A DNA stretch of 64,000 nt from Branchiibius sp. NY16-3462-2 (GTDB taxonomy: Bacteria > Actinomycetota > Actinomycetes > Actinomycetales > Dermatophilaceae), in assembly GCF_001594145.1 (NCBI RefSeq), contig NZ_LVCF01000032.1, positions 1 to 64,000 on the forward strand, written 5' to 3'. The translations under genes were made by a program, and so were the position numbers. Of the stretch, positions 17,322 to 25,508 are shown in pieces. Every line of letters starts with the position of its first letter. The first letter of the stretch is position 1. The notes beneath the pieces are model-generated. The model was given only the letters and a program-made list of their open reading frames with translations. It was not told the DNA's origin and did no database searches.

Positions 17322-18155
17322 ATGAGCACTGTTGACTCCAGTGGCGCGATTCACGCCGCCGACGGTAGGTTCGCCGGTCACGTTGCGGGAGAGGCGGATG
17401 CGGCGGTGGCATTGGCAGGGGTAACACAGGCAAGTCCCGACTTGGATCAGATCAACGCCGCCAATCTGGACATGGCTGAGCAGATCATCCAGATCCAGCA
17501 AGACCTGGATGAAAAGGTCGCTGAACTGCAGGCCCGGCAGATGGCCGCTGCGCTGGTCGCTGACGGTGGGCTGCCGGATGGCGCGTTCGCCGAGATCTCC
17601 TTCGACGAAGACGACGGCGACCTGACAGCGACCATCTGGTCGCAGGGCGACTACAACCTTTTGGCCTGCAGCGACCCGATGACCGGTGACCAGGCTGTTG
17701 CATTCCAGCAGCGATACGGCGACGGCACCGATGTCGGGCTCGACGTGGACAAGATCCGCAGAAGCGTGTTGAGCCCGATGGAACGGGTGCTCGGAGCGCA
17801 GCCGTCTCAGGCTGTCGGAACACTGACTGCCGCACGGTGGCAGTCGAGCCGGGACGACCTCGCCCGGGCCGAGCTGACCACGGTTCGCGACCGGGTCCGC
17901 GAGCAGTGCCCCACCGCACGCTACGTCGGCGTGATCGACTCCGACGGCAGCTACGAACTGGACGCAGTCACCGATGTTCAGGGCAACACTCTGCCGTTCG
18001 AGGACCCGGGTGACGGGGAGATCTTCGACGCTCTGCAAACACCCGGCGAGTCCGGCTACGGCAACATCGACGGCACTGGTCTGGCACCGCGCTGGTCGCG
18101 AGGGAAGTACCACCGCCTGTACGACCTCGACAACATCTCCGGAGTAGCGCTATGA
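17322..18155 (+). CDS. Tagged protein, coiled-coil/CP-ARYV subfamily
   Basis: 277 residues with tag MSTVDSSGAIHAADGRF. Residues ~45-70 (MAEQIIQIQQDLDEKVAELQARQ) are a probable coiled coil. The C-terminal third has the module shared with 18936, 21636 and 23587: RVREQCPTARYVGVIDSDGSYELDAVTD, ending in a D-rich tail. Very acidic overall. The stop overlaps the next peptide (ATGA). Function unknown. Confidence 0.75.
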   Translation: MSTVDSSGAIHAADGRFAGHVAGEADAAVALAGVTQASPDLDQINAANLDMAEQIIQIQQDLDEKVAELQARQMAAALVADGGLPDGAFAEISFDEDDGDLTATIWSQGDYNLLACSDPMTGDQAVAFQQRYGDGTDVGLDVDKIRRSVLSPMERVLGAQPSQAVGTLTAARWQSSRDDLARAELTTVRDRVREQCPTARYVGVIDSDGSYELDAVTDVQGNTLPFEDPGDGEIFDALQTPGESGYGNIDGTGLAPRWSRGKYHRLYDLDNISGVAL

Positions 18156-18277
18156 CCACGGTCGACGCCGCTGGATTCCTGCGGCTCGCTCCGCATCGCC
18201 TTCGCCATCACACCTTGCGCATCGGGCTTCGCTCGGTGCACGAGGCAACCCGACGCAACCTGGAGGTTCTGATATGA
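18152..18277 (+). CDS. 41-residue coupled peptide of the tag-peptide family
   Basis: Begins MTTVDAAGFLRLAPHRLRHH. Its first eight residues copy the tag, after which it becomes very basic and His/Arg-rich. ATGA overlaps join it to the tagged genes on both sides. Bases 18213-18245 can fold into a hairpin with a UUC-type loop that is kept in other members, so the RNA structure may matter as much as the peptide. Confidence 0.55.
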   Translation: MTTVDAAGFLRLAPHRLRHHTLRIGLRSVHEATRRNLEVLI

Positions 18278-18939
18278 GCACGGTCGATGCGTCGGGCGCG
18301 ATCCACGCCGCGGATGGCAAGTTCGCCGGCCACATCAGTTCCGAATCGACCGTGACGTTAGCGTCGGCGCCTGCGGTCCTCGGCGTCCCGCAGAACGCGG
18401 AGCAGATGGAAGTTGGCGACAACCTGGCCGCCGACGTGTTGGACACCAATCTGGCGCTGCAACACTTCGACTTCCCCGAGCGGGGAGCGCTGACCCGCGA
18501 GGCTCACGGTGCATCCCTTCGCTCGATCCGCCACGAACTCAGTTCGCGCTACCCAGGCTCGACAGCGGTCGTCTTGGAGTACGACCACGACAGCCGCGAC
18601 TGGTTTCCCGACCGCGTGTTGGACGGCTCGGGCGAGCCGATGGTCCTGGACGCCGGCGGAAATACCTACCTGGATCTGGTTGACGCCGGAGAACTGACTG
18701 ACCGGCTGTGGAACGCGCGAGTGAACCTGGCCAACTACCACCCCGAAGGCGCTGACCGCACCGGGTCAGTGACGTTGAGCTTCGACCAGATCGACCAGGA
18801 CTACCCACCCCGAACCCCGCAGGAAGCGGCAGCCGACCTGGACTCCGCGATCGACGCGCATCTCGCCGAGTTGCAGCGTCGAACGGGAGAACTGCGCAGC
18901 GAGCTCGCCACCCGACGCAGCAACGGAGAACCAGCATGA
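18274..18939 (+). CDS. Tagged protein, short member
   Basis: 221 residues with tag MSTVDASGAIHAADGKF. It contains SIRHELSSRYPGSTAVVLEYDHD...WFPDRVLDGSGEP, a version of the YP-A-V-D-W-P-V-D module also found at 19927. The C-terminal ~45 residues (AAADLDSAIDAHLAELQRRTGELRSEL) are a likely coiled coil. ATGA overlap with the next tagged gene. Confidence 0.75.
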   Translation: MSTVDASGAIHAADGKFAGHISSESTVTLASAPAVLGVPQNAEQMEVGDNLAADVLDTNLALQHFDFPERGALTREAHGASLRSIRHELSSRYPGSTAVVLEYDHDSRDWFPDRVLDGSGEPMVLDAGGNTYLDLVDAGELTDRLWNARVNLANYHPEGADRTGSVTLSFDQIDQDYPPRTPQEAAADLDSAIDAHLAELQRRTGELRSELATRRSNGEPA

Positions 18940-19808
18940 GCACGATTGACCCCAGCGGCGCGATCCACGGAAGCGATGGCAAGTTCACTGGTCACGTCGC
19001 GGGAGAAGCGGACGACTCCGTCAGCCTCACCTCTGGATCCTCCGGCCCGGGCAACCCACTGGACGACGACGCGACCCTCGAAGCGGTTGAGCGACGCAAT
19101 CTCGCCCTGGCGCGGTCACTCGACGCGATCGAGGATCAGATCAACAATGCCGACGCCGACCTGGCAGTCAAAGACTTCGCGGCACAGTTGGCTCGGGCGG
19201 AGCGCGACACTCCCTCCATCCGTGACGCCCAGGTCGCGACCGTGTTCGTCGACCGCAGTGATGTGGACGGCCGGATCGTGCTGACGCTGTGCCCGGACGA
19301 CGACGACATGCACCCGATCTACCGCACGATGCGGGACGGCTCGACGTTGGCGTTCAAGGAACGCTTCGGGGTGGCCGGCCGCGAAGACGACTTGGTCGAC
19401 CTGACCAAGTTGCGCGCCGAAGCAAGGAAGCCGGCAGCGACTGGACTGTGGGAAGTCAGGGATGCCGCGGAGCGTGCGACCGCGAAGCAGGCGCACGCCA
19501 CGATCCGTGACGAGGTCCGGGACGTGGTGCCGGCAGGCCGGTTCGTGGCGTACTTCGATGACGCCGACGGGCCGCAGATGGAAGGCGTGTACGACGCCGA
19601 CGGCAGCCAGGTGTACGGCGACCAGTCCGACCCCAGTTGGCACACCGACTTCGCCGCGCGTGACGACGACTTCGAGATGGACGTCAACGACGACCTGAAC
19701 GCACTCGGGGACCGCGCCGAGTATTACTGGCCCGACGCCCATGCGGAGTGGGTGCCGCGCGGGTGCAACGTCATCGACCTCGACGCCGACCCGGAGTATC
19801 TGCGATGA
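18936..19808 (+). CDS. Tagged protein, CP-ARYV subfamily
   Basis: 290 residues with tag MSTIDPSGAIHGSDGKF. A helical stretch (SLDAIEDQINNADADLAVKDF) precedes a mixed domain, and the C-terminus carries RDVVPAGRFVAYFDDADGPQ followed by VYDADGSQVYGDQSDPSWHTD. The broken minus-strand gene at 23587-24463 is a close paralogue. Strongly acidic. ATGA overlaps at both ends. Confidence 0.75.
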   Translation: MSTIDPSGAIHGSDGKFTGHVAGEADDSVSLTSGSSGPGNPLDDDATLEAVERRNLALARSLDAIEDQINNADADLAVKDFAAQLARAERDTPSIRDAQVATVFVDRSDVDGRIVLTLCPDDDDMHPIYRTMRDGSTLAFKERFGVAGREDDLVDLTKLRAEARKPAATGLWEVRDAAERATAKQAHATIRDEVRDVVPAGRFVAYFDDADGPQMEGVYDADGSQVYGDQSDPSWHTDFAARDDDFEMDVNDDLNALGDRAEYYWPDAHAEWVPRGCNVIDLDADPEYLR

Positions 19809-19930
19809 GCACGGTCGACGCCTCCGGGCTCCTGCGGTTCGCTTCGCGACGCCTTCGTCGCCACGCCCCGCACACCCAGCTTCGCTCGGCGCACGAGGCA
19901 ACCCGACCGGGCCTGGAGGTTCTGGCATGA
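19805..19930 (+). CDS. 41-residue coupled peptide of the tag-peptide family
   Basis: Begins MSTVDASGLLRFASRRLRRH and continues with TQLRSAHEATRPGLEVLA. It is joined by ATGA overlaps to 18936 and 19927. It is basic, unlike the acidic proteins around it. Confidence 0.55.
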   Translation: MSTVDASGLLRFASRRLRRHAPHTQLRSAHEATRPGLEVLA

Positions 19931-20847
19931 GCACGGTCGACGCCTCCGGCGCTATCCACGGGTCCGACGGCAGGTTCGCTGGCCACGTCAGCTCCGAGTC
20001 GGACGTGACCCTGGAGCAGCCCGTCGGGCCGCCAGCAGGGAGCCGCTACGTGACGGCGCAGCGTTCCGGGGAGACCGTGTACCTGACGGCCAAGCAGTAC
20101 GGCGACAAGACGATGCTGTCCTGTTCGATCGAGCCGACGCCGGTCGCCCCAGGGGGCATTGACGACGTGCTGGGACGCGCCGCGGAAGACCCCACGCTGT
20201 CAGAGGTGGGCGTGACCGACCCGGAGCCAGATCAGCAGATGCTGCAGCGGGCGGCGTCCAGTGCCCGGCGGGCTTTCGACCTGGGCAATGCTGCTTGGGC
20301 GGTTCAGCGGCAGCAGCATGAGAAGTCTGCGATCGCCGCAGCACAGTATGTGCGGGCGTACTACCCGGACGCTGCCACGGTGACGTTCCGCGACAGCGAC
20401 GAGTACGCCGACGACCGGTGGCATCCGCGGGAGGTGGTCGCCGCCGACGGCACAGTCTTGGAGGACGACCTGTGGGACACCGCCGCATACTCGGACATCG
20501 AAGGGGTGTCCGGCGGACTGGTCTACACCGAGGCGTCCATGTCGCCGCACTTCAAGGCCAGCGTCGGTTTCGGCGACGTGCGGCTGTTGACGATGAACAT
20601 CGACGGAGTGCTCAGGCCGGACGGCTCGGAGTACAACCGCGACACTAGCGTGCGGCGGATCAGCCCGTTCGTCGGCGGATACCTGGCCGCCCACGGCGAG
20701 GAGGCCGACAAGCAAACGGCCGTCAAAGACATGCTCACCGACCTACATCACTGGGCGAAAGCCAGCGACGTCGACCTCGACGCGGCCATGGCCGGCGCTT
20801 CCTGGATGGCCGATGAGGAAGACGCCGAATGGGGCGAAACCACATGA
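19927..20847 (+). CDS. Tagged protein
   Basis: 306 residues with tag MSTVDASGAIHGSDGRF. The ATG at 19927 is chosen over upstream in-frame starts because of the tag and the ATGA overlap. The middle has QYVRAYYPDAATVTFRDSDE...RWHPREVVAADGTVLEDD, the shared YP-A-V-D-W-P-V-D module, and then a second domain (FGDVRLLTMNIDGVLRPDGSEYN...VGGYLAAHGEEADKQ) not seen in the others. Function unknown. Confidence 0.75.
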   Translation: MSTVDASGAIHGSDGRFAGHVSSESDVTLEQPVGPPAGSRYVTAQRSGETVYLTAKQYGDKTMLSCSIEPTPVAPGGIDDVLGRAAEDPTLSEVGVTDPEPDQQMLQRAASSARRAFDLGNAAWAVQRQQHEKSAIAAAQYVRAYYPDAATVTFRDSDEYADDRWHPREVVAADGTVLEDDLWDTAAYSDIEGVSGGLVYTEASMSPHFKASVGFGDVRLLTMNIDGVLRPDGSEYNRDTSVRRISPFVGGYLAAHGEEADKQTAVKDMLTDLHHWAKASDVDLDAAMAGASWMADEEDAEWGETT

Positions 20848-20960
20848 GCACGGTCGTTACCGCCGGATTCCTGCGGCTCGCGACGCGTGTCCGCGCCCCG
20901 CACACCGAGCTGCGCTTGGCGCACGGGGCAACCCGACCTGGCCTGGAGGAGTCTGCATGA
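20844..20960 (+). CDS. 38-residue coupled peptide of the tag-peptide family
   Basis: Begins MSTVVTAGFLRLATRVRAPH and ends TRPGLEESA. ATGA overlaps at both ends. Its hairpin at 20895-20929 has a GCCCCG/CGGGGC closing stem where other members have CCTCG/CGAGG, a paired change on both arms. Confidence 0.55.
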   Translation: MSTVVTAGFLRLATRVRAPHTELRLAHGATRPGLEESA

Positions 20961-21616
20961 GCACGGTCGATGCGTCGGGTGCGGTCCACGGGTCCGACGG
21001 CAAGTTTGCGGGTCACGTTGCGGCAGAGTCTGATTCGTCTGTGATGCTGACATCGGCGGCAGAGGCGCAGCCGGATCACGACCAGTACGGGCCGTTGCGG
21101 GGCGACCTCGACCGCGTCATCGCTCAGCAGTTCGCTCACCTGTCGACAGCGCAGTTGCGCGCCAAGATTGAACAGATCAAGACCGCCAACAGTGACGACC
21201 CCACCTACGAGTTGAACCGCAGACTCGCGACCACTGGCCAGTCGTTCCGGTGGGTTCGAGAGGGTCGTCGAGAGAAGATCGAGATCTACACACAGGGGGA
21301 GCCGGGCAAGCCGTACTACGTGCCCGCTGGCCAGCCGGTTCCCACAGAACGCACTGAGGTGGTGCGCCGCTTCAATGAAGCCGCCAGCAAGGCTGCGCGC
21401 GGCGAGTCGTTCACCGATTCCGACGCCGCCGACGTCGCGAGGTATCACGCGACGTACGGTCTGCGCGACTTCGCCGACGGCAAGCCGGTCCTGTCAGCCG
21501 AGCTCAAACACGCCACTCGTTGGCTGCGCAACCACCGAGTCGAGCAGCCTGAACTCGATGCTTTCGACGCCTGGGTCGACTCTAAGAATCCACACCCTCA
21601 AGTACCTCAGACCTAA
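20957..21616 (+). CDS. Tagged protein, basic-core member
   Basis: 219 residues with tag MSTVDASGAVHGSDGKF and the variant HVAAESD. The rest is unlike the other tagged proteins: a helical region (AHLSTAQLRAKIEQIKTAN), a beta-rich part (FRWVREGRREKIEIYTQGEPGKPYYVP) and a C-terminal helical domain. It ends the long operon that starts at 17322. Function unknown. Confidence 0.75.
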   Translation: MSTVDASGAVHGSDGKFAGHVAAESDSSVMLTSAAEAQPDHDQYGPLRGDLDRVIAQQFAHLSTAQLRAKIEQIKTANSDDPTYELNRRLATTGQSFRWVREGRREKIEIYTQGEPGKPYYVPAGQPVPTERTEVVRRFNEAASKAARGESFTDSDAADVARYHATYGLRDFADGKPVLSAELKHATRWLRNHRVEQPELDAFDAWVDSKNPHPQVPQT

Positions 21617-21635
21617 GAGAAGGGACAGTCACGCG

Positions 21636-22514
21636 ATGACCACAGTTGACGCTTCGGGCGCGATCCACGCAAGCGATGGCAAGTTCACGGGACACATTGC
21701 AGGAGAGGCGGATTCGACGGTCAGCCTGTCGACCCCTGGTGGCGCGCAGCTCACCGACCGGCTTTCGCGTGCGGGTGAGGCGACCCTCGAAATGGAGTCG
21801 TATCTGCTTGCGATGAGGGAGCAGATCAACGAGGAGATGGCTCGTCTCGCGGGCCGCCACCTGGCCCTGGAACGCGCAGAGGTTTCCTCGGCCAGTGGGC
21901 AACCGGATGAGGCAACTCAGGCCGAGGTGACATACGAGTTCGACGGTGACGACTCGGTGGTTTGGATCGAACCAGAAGAGGATGGCGACCGAATCTCGCA
22001 ACAGTTTTCGATGCCTGCAGACGAAGTAGGCGCGTTCCTGGATCGTTTTGCAGTGCCCGGCACGATGAACCACGACGCCGCCAGCGCACGCATTGACCTG
22101 GAGAAACTTCGGCGCGAGCTGGACACACCCGGCAGGCCGATCGACGTGGTGCACCGAGCCTCCAACGCGGGCACCGACATCGCCTCAAAGCGTGACCTGG
22201 AGAGCCTGCGGGACATGGTTCGGGCCGAGTGCCCCAGCGGCAGGTTCGTTGCTCTCCGCCGCCCGGACGGTTCCGACTACTGGCAGATCGACGCCGTGCT
22301 GGATTCTGACGGGGCTGACGTGGACTTCGACCCCTGCCGGATGATCGGAAACGAACATCCTGAGTCCCTGGTGCAAGGGGCTGCCGAAACCGGGTTCGCG
22401 ACAGCCTGGACGCAGTTCGGTGGCCGGGACGCCAGCCTCGAACCGGACATGGCGGACACTTGGGACAGCCTGTACGAAGCGGTCATTGATCTGGATGACC
22501 TTTCACGTCGCTGA
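21636..22514 (+). CDS. Tagged protein, CP-ARYV subfamily
   Basis: 292 residues with tag MTTVDASGAIHASDGKF. Coiled-coil-like MESYLLAMREQINEEMARLAGR follows, and the C-terminal module RAECPSGRFVALRRPDGSDYWQIDAVLDSDG is shared with 17322 and 18936. Unlike other operon heads it has no motif B; AGAAGGG about 15 bases upstream of the ATG is the only start signal. It may be read from the previous operon, 19 bases away. Confidence 0.75.
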   Translation: MTTVDASGAIHASDGKFTGHIAGEADSTVSLSTPGGAQLTDRLSRAGEATLEMESYLLAMREQINEEMARLAGRHLALERAEVSSASGQPDEATQAEVTYEFDGDDSVVWIEPEEDGDRISQQFSMPADEVGAFLDRFAVPGTMNHDAASARIDLEKLRRELDTPGRPIDVVHRASNAGTDIASKRDLESLRDMVRAECPSGRFVALRRPDGSDYWQIDAVLDSDGADVDFDPCRMIGNEHPESLVQGAAETGFATAWTQFGGRDASLEPDMADTWDSLYEAVIDLDDLSRR

Positions 22515-22523
22515 CGGGAGTGC

Positions 22524-22537
22524 GCCGCCAACCAACA
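22524..22537 (+). promoter_or_regulatory. Motif B before the tagged ArdC gene
   Basis: GCCGCCAACCAACA, then AGGC, then ATG at 22542. Confidence 0.65.
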
Positions 22538-22541
22538 AGGC

Positions 22542-23579
22542 ATGACCACGGTTGACATCACAGGCGCAATCCACGGTGCTGACGGGAAGTTCGCTGGGCA
22601 CATTGCGGGGGAACCTGACGACGGACTGAGCTTGGAGCACCCGGTCGTTGCTGCCAGCCCGTACGCCGACCTCAAAGGCAAAGATCGGGTCGAGGCGATG
22701 AAGGCCGACCTGGAGAAGGCGGTCGGCGACCTGGTCGAGTCCGGGCAACTGGGTGCCTACCTGGACGCACGACGCGCCAACGGCATGTCTCGGTGGTCGA
22801 CCAACAACCAGATGCTGGCGGCGTTGCAAGTCGCGCAACGCGAAGGGTTGACCGAGCCCGATCAGATCTTCACCCGGATGGGGACCATCGACGCGCGCGG
22901 GTTCCGCCAGTGGGAGAAGGCTGGACGCGAAGTCACCAAGGGTCAGAAGGCTCTCTACATCCTGGGGCCGAACAAGAAGTGGATCACCGAGGAGGATCCG
23001 GACCGCCCAGGCAAAACCCGCAAGAAGCAGATCACGGCGGGGTTCTCCGCGGTCGCGGTCTTCGAGGCCAGCCAGACCGAAGGCGAACCGATCGCCCAGC
23101 ACCCTGCGAAGCCGTTCACCGGCGAGGTGGAGTCAGGCACCAGCAAGGCACTGCAGGACTTCGTTGCCTCGCGTGGGTTCAGCTACCACGAGGAGGAGAT
23201 CGCCGGCTGCGACCCGGTCAACCTGACCGGCACCCTCGCGTACGTGAGCCCGACCAGCAAGAAGCTGGTCGTCGACTCGCGGTTGTCGGACACCCAGAAA
23301 GCGCAGGCGTTGGCGCACGAAGCAGGGCACATCGCGTGCGGACACTGTGACGGTGACGCACCGGACTACGCCTCGCACCGCGGGCAGATGGAGTCTGAGG
23401 CGGAGTCGTTCAGCTACATGGTGCTGCGGGAGCGAGGCATCGACGCCGCCCAACCGAACAGTTTCAGCCCGGGTTACGTTGCCGGCTGGTCCAAGGGTGA
23501 CCCGAAGGCGGTCACGCAGGCCCTGGACAAGGCGGGTAAGGCGTTCAACGCGCTGCGTGACGAAGCGGGCTGGGAGTAG
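22542..23579 (+). CDS. Tagged ArdC-type antirestriction protein
   Basis: 345 residues. The tag (TTVDITGAIHGADGKFAGH) is followed by an ArdC-type ssDNA-binding domain (residues ~45-130: MKADLEKAVGDLVESGQ..., RWSTNNQMLAAL..., GFRQWEKAGREVTKGQKAL) and a zincin domain with HEAGHIACGH and the downstream ESEAESFSYMV. ArdC proteins protect incoming plasmid DNA from restriction and resemble the transported N-terminal part of RP4 TraC primase. This is the only member of the tag family with a known role, and it makes a transfer-linked role for the tag plausible. Motif B starts it; no peptide is coupled. Confidence 0.85.
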   Translation: MTTVDITGAIHGADGKFAGHIAGEPDDGLSLEHPVVAASPYADLKGKDRVEAMKADLEKAVGDLVESGQLGAYLDARRANGMSRWSTNNQMLAALQVAQREGLTEPDQIFTRMGTIDARGFRQWEKAGREVTKGQKALYILGPNKKWITEEDPDRPGKTRKKQITAGFSAVAVFEASQTEGEPIAQHPAKPFTGEVESGTSKALQDFVASRGFSYHEEEIAGCDPVNLTGTLAYVSPTSKKLVVDSRLSDTQKAQALAHEAGHIACGHCDGDAPDYASHRGQMESEAESFSYMVLRERGIDAAQPNSFSPGYVAGWSKGDPKAVTQALDKAGKAFNALRDEAGWE

Positions 23580-23586
23580 TCCGCAG

Positions 23587-24463
23587 CTAGGACTCGGCCC
23601 CGCCGAGGTCGATCAGGTTGATGTCCCGCGACGCCCAGTCCGGCGTCGTGTCCGGCCAGTGGTCGCGGGCGATGTCTCCCATGTCCTGGATCAGTCCAGC
23701 CGTCTCGCTCTCGAAATCGTCGTCGCGAACGGAGGAGTCGGTGTGCCAACTCGGGTCGGCTTTGTCGCCGTACACCTGGTTCCCATCGGCGTCGTACAGT
23801 CCGTCCAGCACCGGGCCATCAGCATCGTTGAAGTACGCCACGAACCGGGCACGCGGGCACTTGTCTCGCACGTCGGTTCTCATCCGGGAAAACGACAACG
23901 TCCGTCGCTGCTGGTTGGCCGCATCGGCAACCTGCCACACGCCATCGGGCTGTTCCAAAGCACCCTCGCGACGCAGCTTTGCGACGTCTAGCTCCCACTC
24001 CTCATCCCACACGTCCCCGTCGTCTGGGTCGACGGCGAACCGCTCGTAGAACCCGCTGAGTATGCGGCTGTTGGCCCAGACTTTCAGCACGGTTCGGCGG
24101 CCGACGGGCGACGTAGACCGCGCGTTCGCCGTCTTCTTCATCGTCGGTGATCGATACCGCTGCGGTGTCGACCCGGGTGAGGTTCAGGTCGATTATTTCC
24201 GCGGCCGCCCACTCAGCAGTCATTTCCCGCACGAACAGTTGCGCATCCAGGCGGTCCATCTGTTCTTGGATCGCATTGCGCGCAGCACCGACCTCGCTGG
24301 TGTAGGCCCGGTGAGCGGCCAAGGCTGCCTGGTCGCTCAGCGGAATCGCCTGCGGTGTAAACAGACTGGACGAAGTCAGGGATATGTCGGGCTCTAAACC
24401 TACGTGGCCGGTGAACCGTCCGTCACTGCCGTGAATCGCGCCCGACGCATCAACGGTAGTCAT
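23587..24463 (-). pseudogene. Tagged protein, CP-ARYV subfamily, frameshifted
   Basis: The first frame runs from ATG 24463 (tag MTTVDASGAIHGSDGRF) through coiled-coil-like QEQMDRLDAQLFV to VYVARRPPNR, then turns into Arg-rich sequence and stops at 24002. A second frame (24141 to 23587) continues the homology with VLKVWANSRIL, FYERFAVDPDDGD and CPRARFVAYFNDADGP...YDADGNQVYGDKADPSWHTD, nearly the same as the protein at 18936. The break lies near 24090-24100. Either a real frameshift mutation or a one-base sequence error; rejoined, it would be about 290 residues. Confidence 0.7.
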
Positions 24464-24575
24464 CCGAATCCTCCCTTGTTGCCTCGGGCGCCGCGCTGAG
24501 CTCGATGTGCGAGGTGTGATGACGGAGGCGATGCGGAGCGAGCCGGAGGAGTCCGGAAGCGTCGACGGTGCTCAT
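24450..24575 (-). CDS. 41-residue coupled peptide of the tag-peptide family
   Basis: Begins MSTVDASGLLRLAPHRLRHH, nearly the same as the 18152 peptide. Its ATG overlaps the stop of the tagged gene at 24575 (TGATG), and its last 14 bases overlap the start of the frameshifted tagged gene in another frame. Confidence 0.55.
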   Translation of the reverse strand: MSTVDASGLLRLAPHRLRHHTSHIELSAAPEATREDSDDYR

Positions 24576-25384
24576 CACAGATCCCCCTCGGCGTACATGT
24601 TCATCAAGTCGCAATCGGGGTCGTCGGCGACAGCTTCGACGTACAGGTTGCCATCTTGAGGGTCCAGTCGAACACCGTGGCGCGCCAGCAGGTCGGGGGC
24701 GAGCTCCGAGGCTGGAATGTAATGGCCCAACTCGTAGTAGCTGCACTGGCCATCGGCGTCGATCTGTTGGGGTCCATCGCTGCGGTCGCGGTGGGAAACG
24801 CCGTGTTCGTACCACTCGACGCTGTCGGCGCTGATCCACGCAGCCTTTCCGCCGCTGCGGTGGAACTTCCCGTCGGAGTCGGTGAACTCGTCGGCGTTGC
24901 TCGCCAAGTAGCGGGTGTGCGTACCGCCTTCTGCGGCGTTGGTGATGAACGGCATCAGGGCGCCGGTGCGTGGGTCGGTCTCCTGCCGGACGACAGCGCC
25001 GTCACGCATGATCCATGCGGTCGGTTGCCGGTCGAAGGTTTCCACCGGCAGCCCGATGTCGTAGTCATCGAACGCGTCCGGGTCGGCCGGCGTTGTCTGT
25101 CGCCACAGGTTGCCGTCGGTGTCGGTCCAGCGGACGTGCTCCTCACCTCGGACCGTGTCGATGTCGACGCGCCCGCCGGCCGCTTCGTGCGCGGCGTACA
25201 GCGACTGGACGCGCGCCTGAACGGTGGTGTGGACCCGTTCCAACACGGTCTTGATTTCGGCTTCGCGCGCATTGGGTGCCAGTGGCTCGGCCAGGGCAAC
25301 CGACGAGGCTGGTTCGCTGGCGATGTGCCCCGCGAACTTGCCGTCGCTGCCGTGAATCGCACCCGACGCATCAACCGTGCTCAT
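24575..25384 (-). CDS. Tagged protein with GPA-type repeats
   Basis: 269 residues with tag MSTVDASGAIHGSDGKF. The middle has YAAHEAAGGRVDIDTVRGEEHVRW, shared with 16332 and 48960, and the C-terminal part has HRSGGKAAWISADSVEWYEHGVSHRDRSDGPQQI, a degraded GPA repeat. It is coupled to peptides on both sides: upstream by ATGA, downstream by TGATG. Confidence 0.75.
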   Translation of the reverse strand: MSTVDASGAIHGSDGKFAGHIASEPASSVALAEPLAPNAREAEIKTVLERVHTTVQARVQSLYAAHEAAGGRVDIDTVRGEEHVRWTDTDGNLWRQTTPADPDAFDDYDIGLPVETFDRQPTAWIMRDGAVVRQETDPRTGALMPFITNAAEGGTHTRYLASNADEFTDSDGKFHRSGGKAAWISADSVEWYEHGVSHRDRSDGPQQIDADGQCSYYELGHYIPASELAPDLLARHGVRLDPQDGNLYVEAVADDPDCDLMNMYAEGDL

Positions 25385-25485
25385 GCTGACTCCTCTCGGC
25401 CCGGTCGGGTTGCCTCGTGCGCCGAGCGAAGCTCGATGCGCGAGGTGTGATGACGAAGGAGTCCTGAGTCGTCAACAGTGGTCAT
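25381..25485 (-). CDS. 34-residue coupled peptide heading the minus-strand tagged operon
   Basis: Begins MTTVDDSGLLRHHTSRIELR and ends in ATGA overlap with the tagged gene at 25384. Motif B stands directly in front of it. A hairpin at 25413-25445 (CCTCG...CGAGG, UUC-type loop) matches that of the 18152 peptide. Confidence 0.6.
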   Translation of the reverse strand: MTTVDDSGLLRHHTSRIELRSAHEATRPGREESA

Positions 25486-25489
25486 GCCC

Positions 25490-25503
25490 TATTGGTTGGC
25501 GGC
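25490..25503 (-). promoter_or_regulatory. Motif B on the minus strand
   Basis: Reads GCCGCCAACCAATA (C to T at position 13), then GGGC, then ATG at 25485. Confidence 0.6.
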
Positions 25504-25508
25504 GGAGC

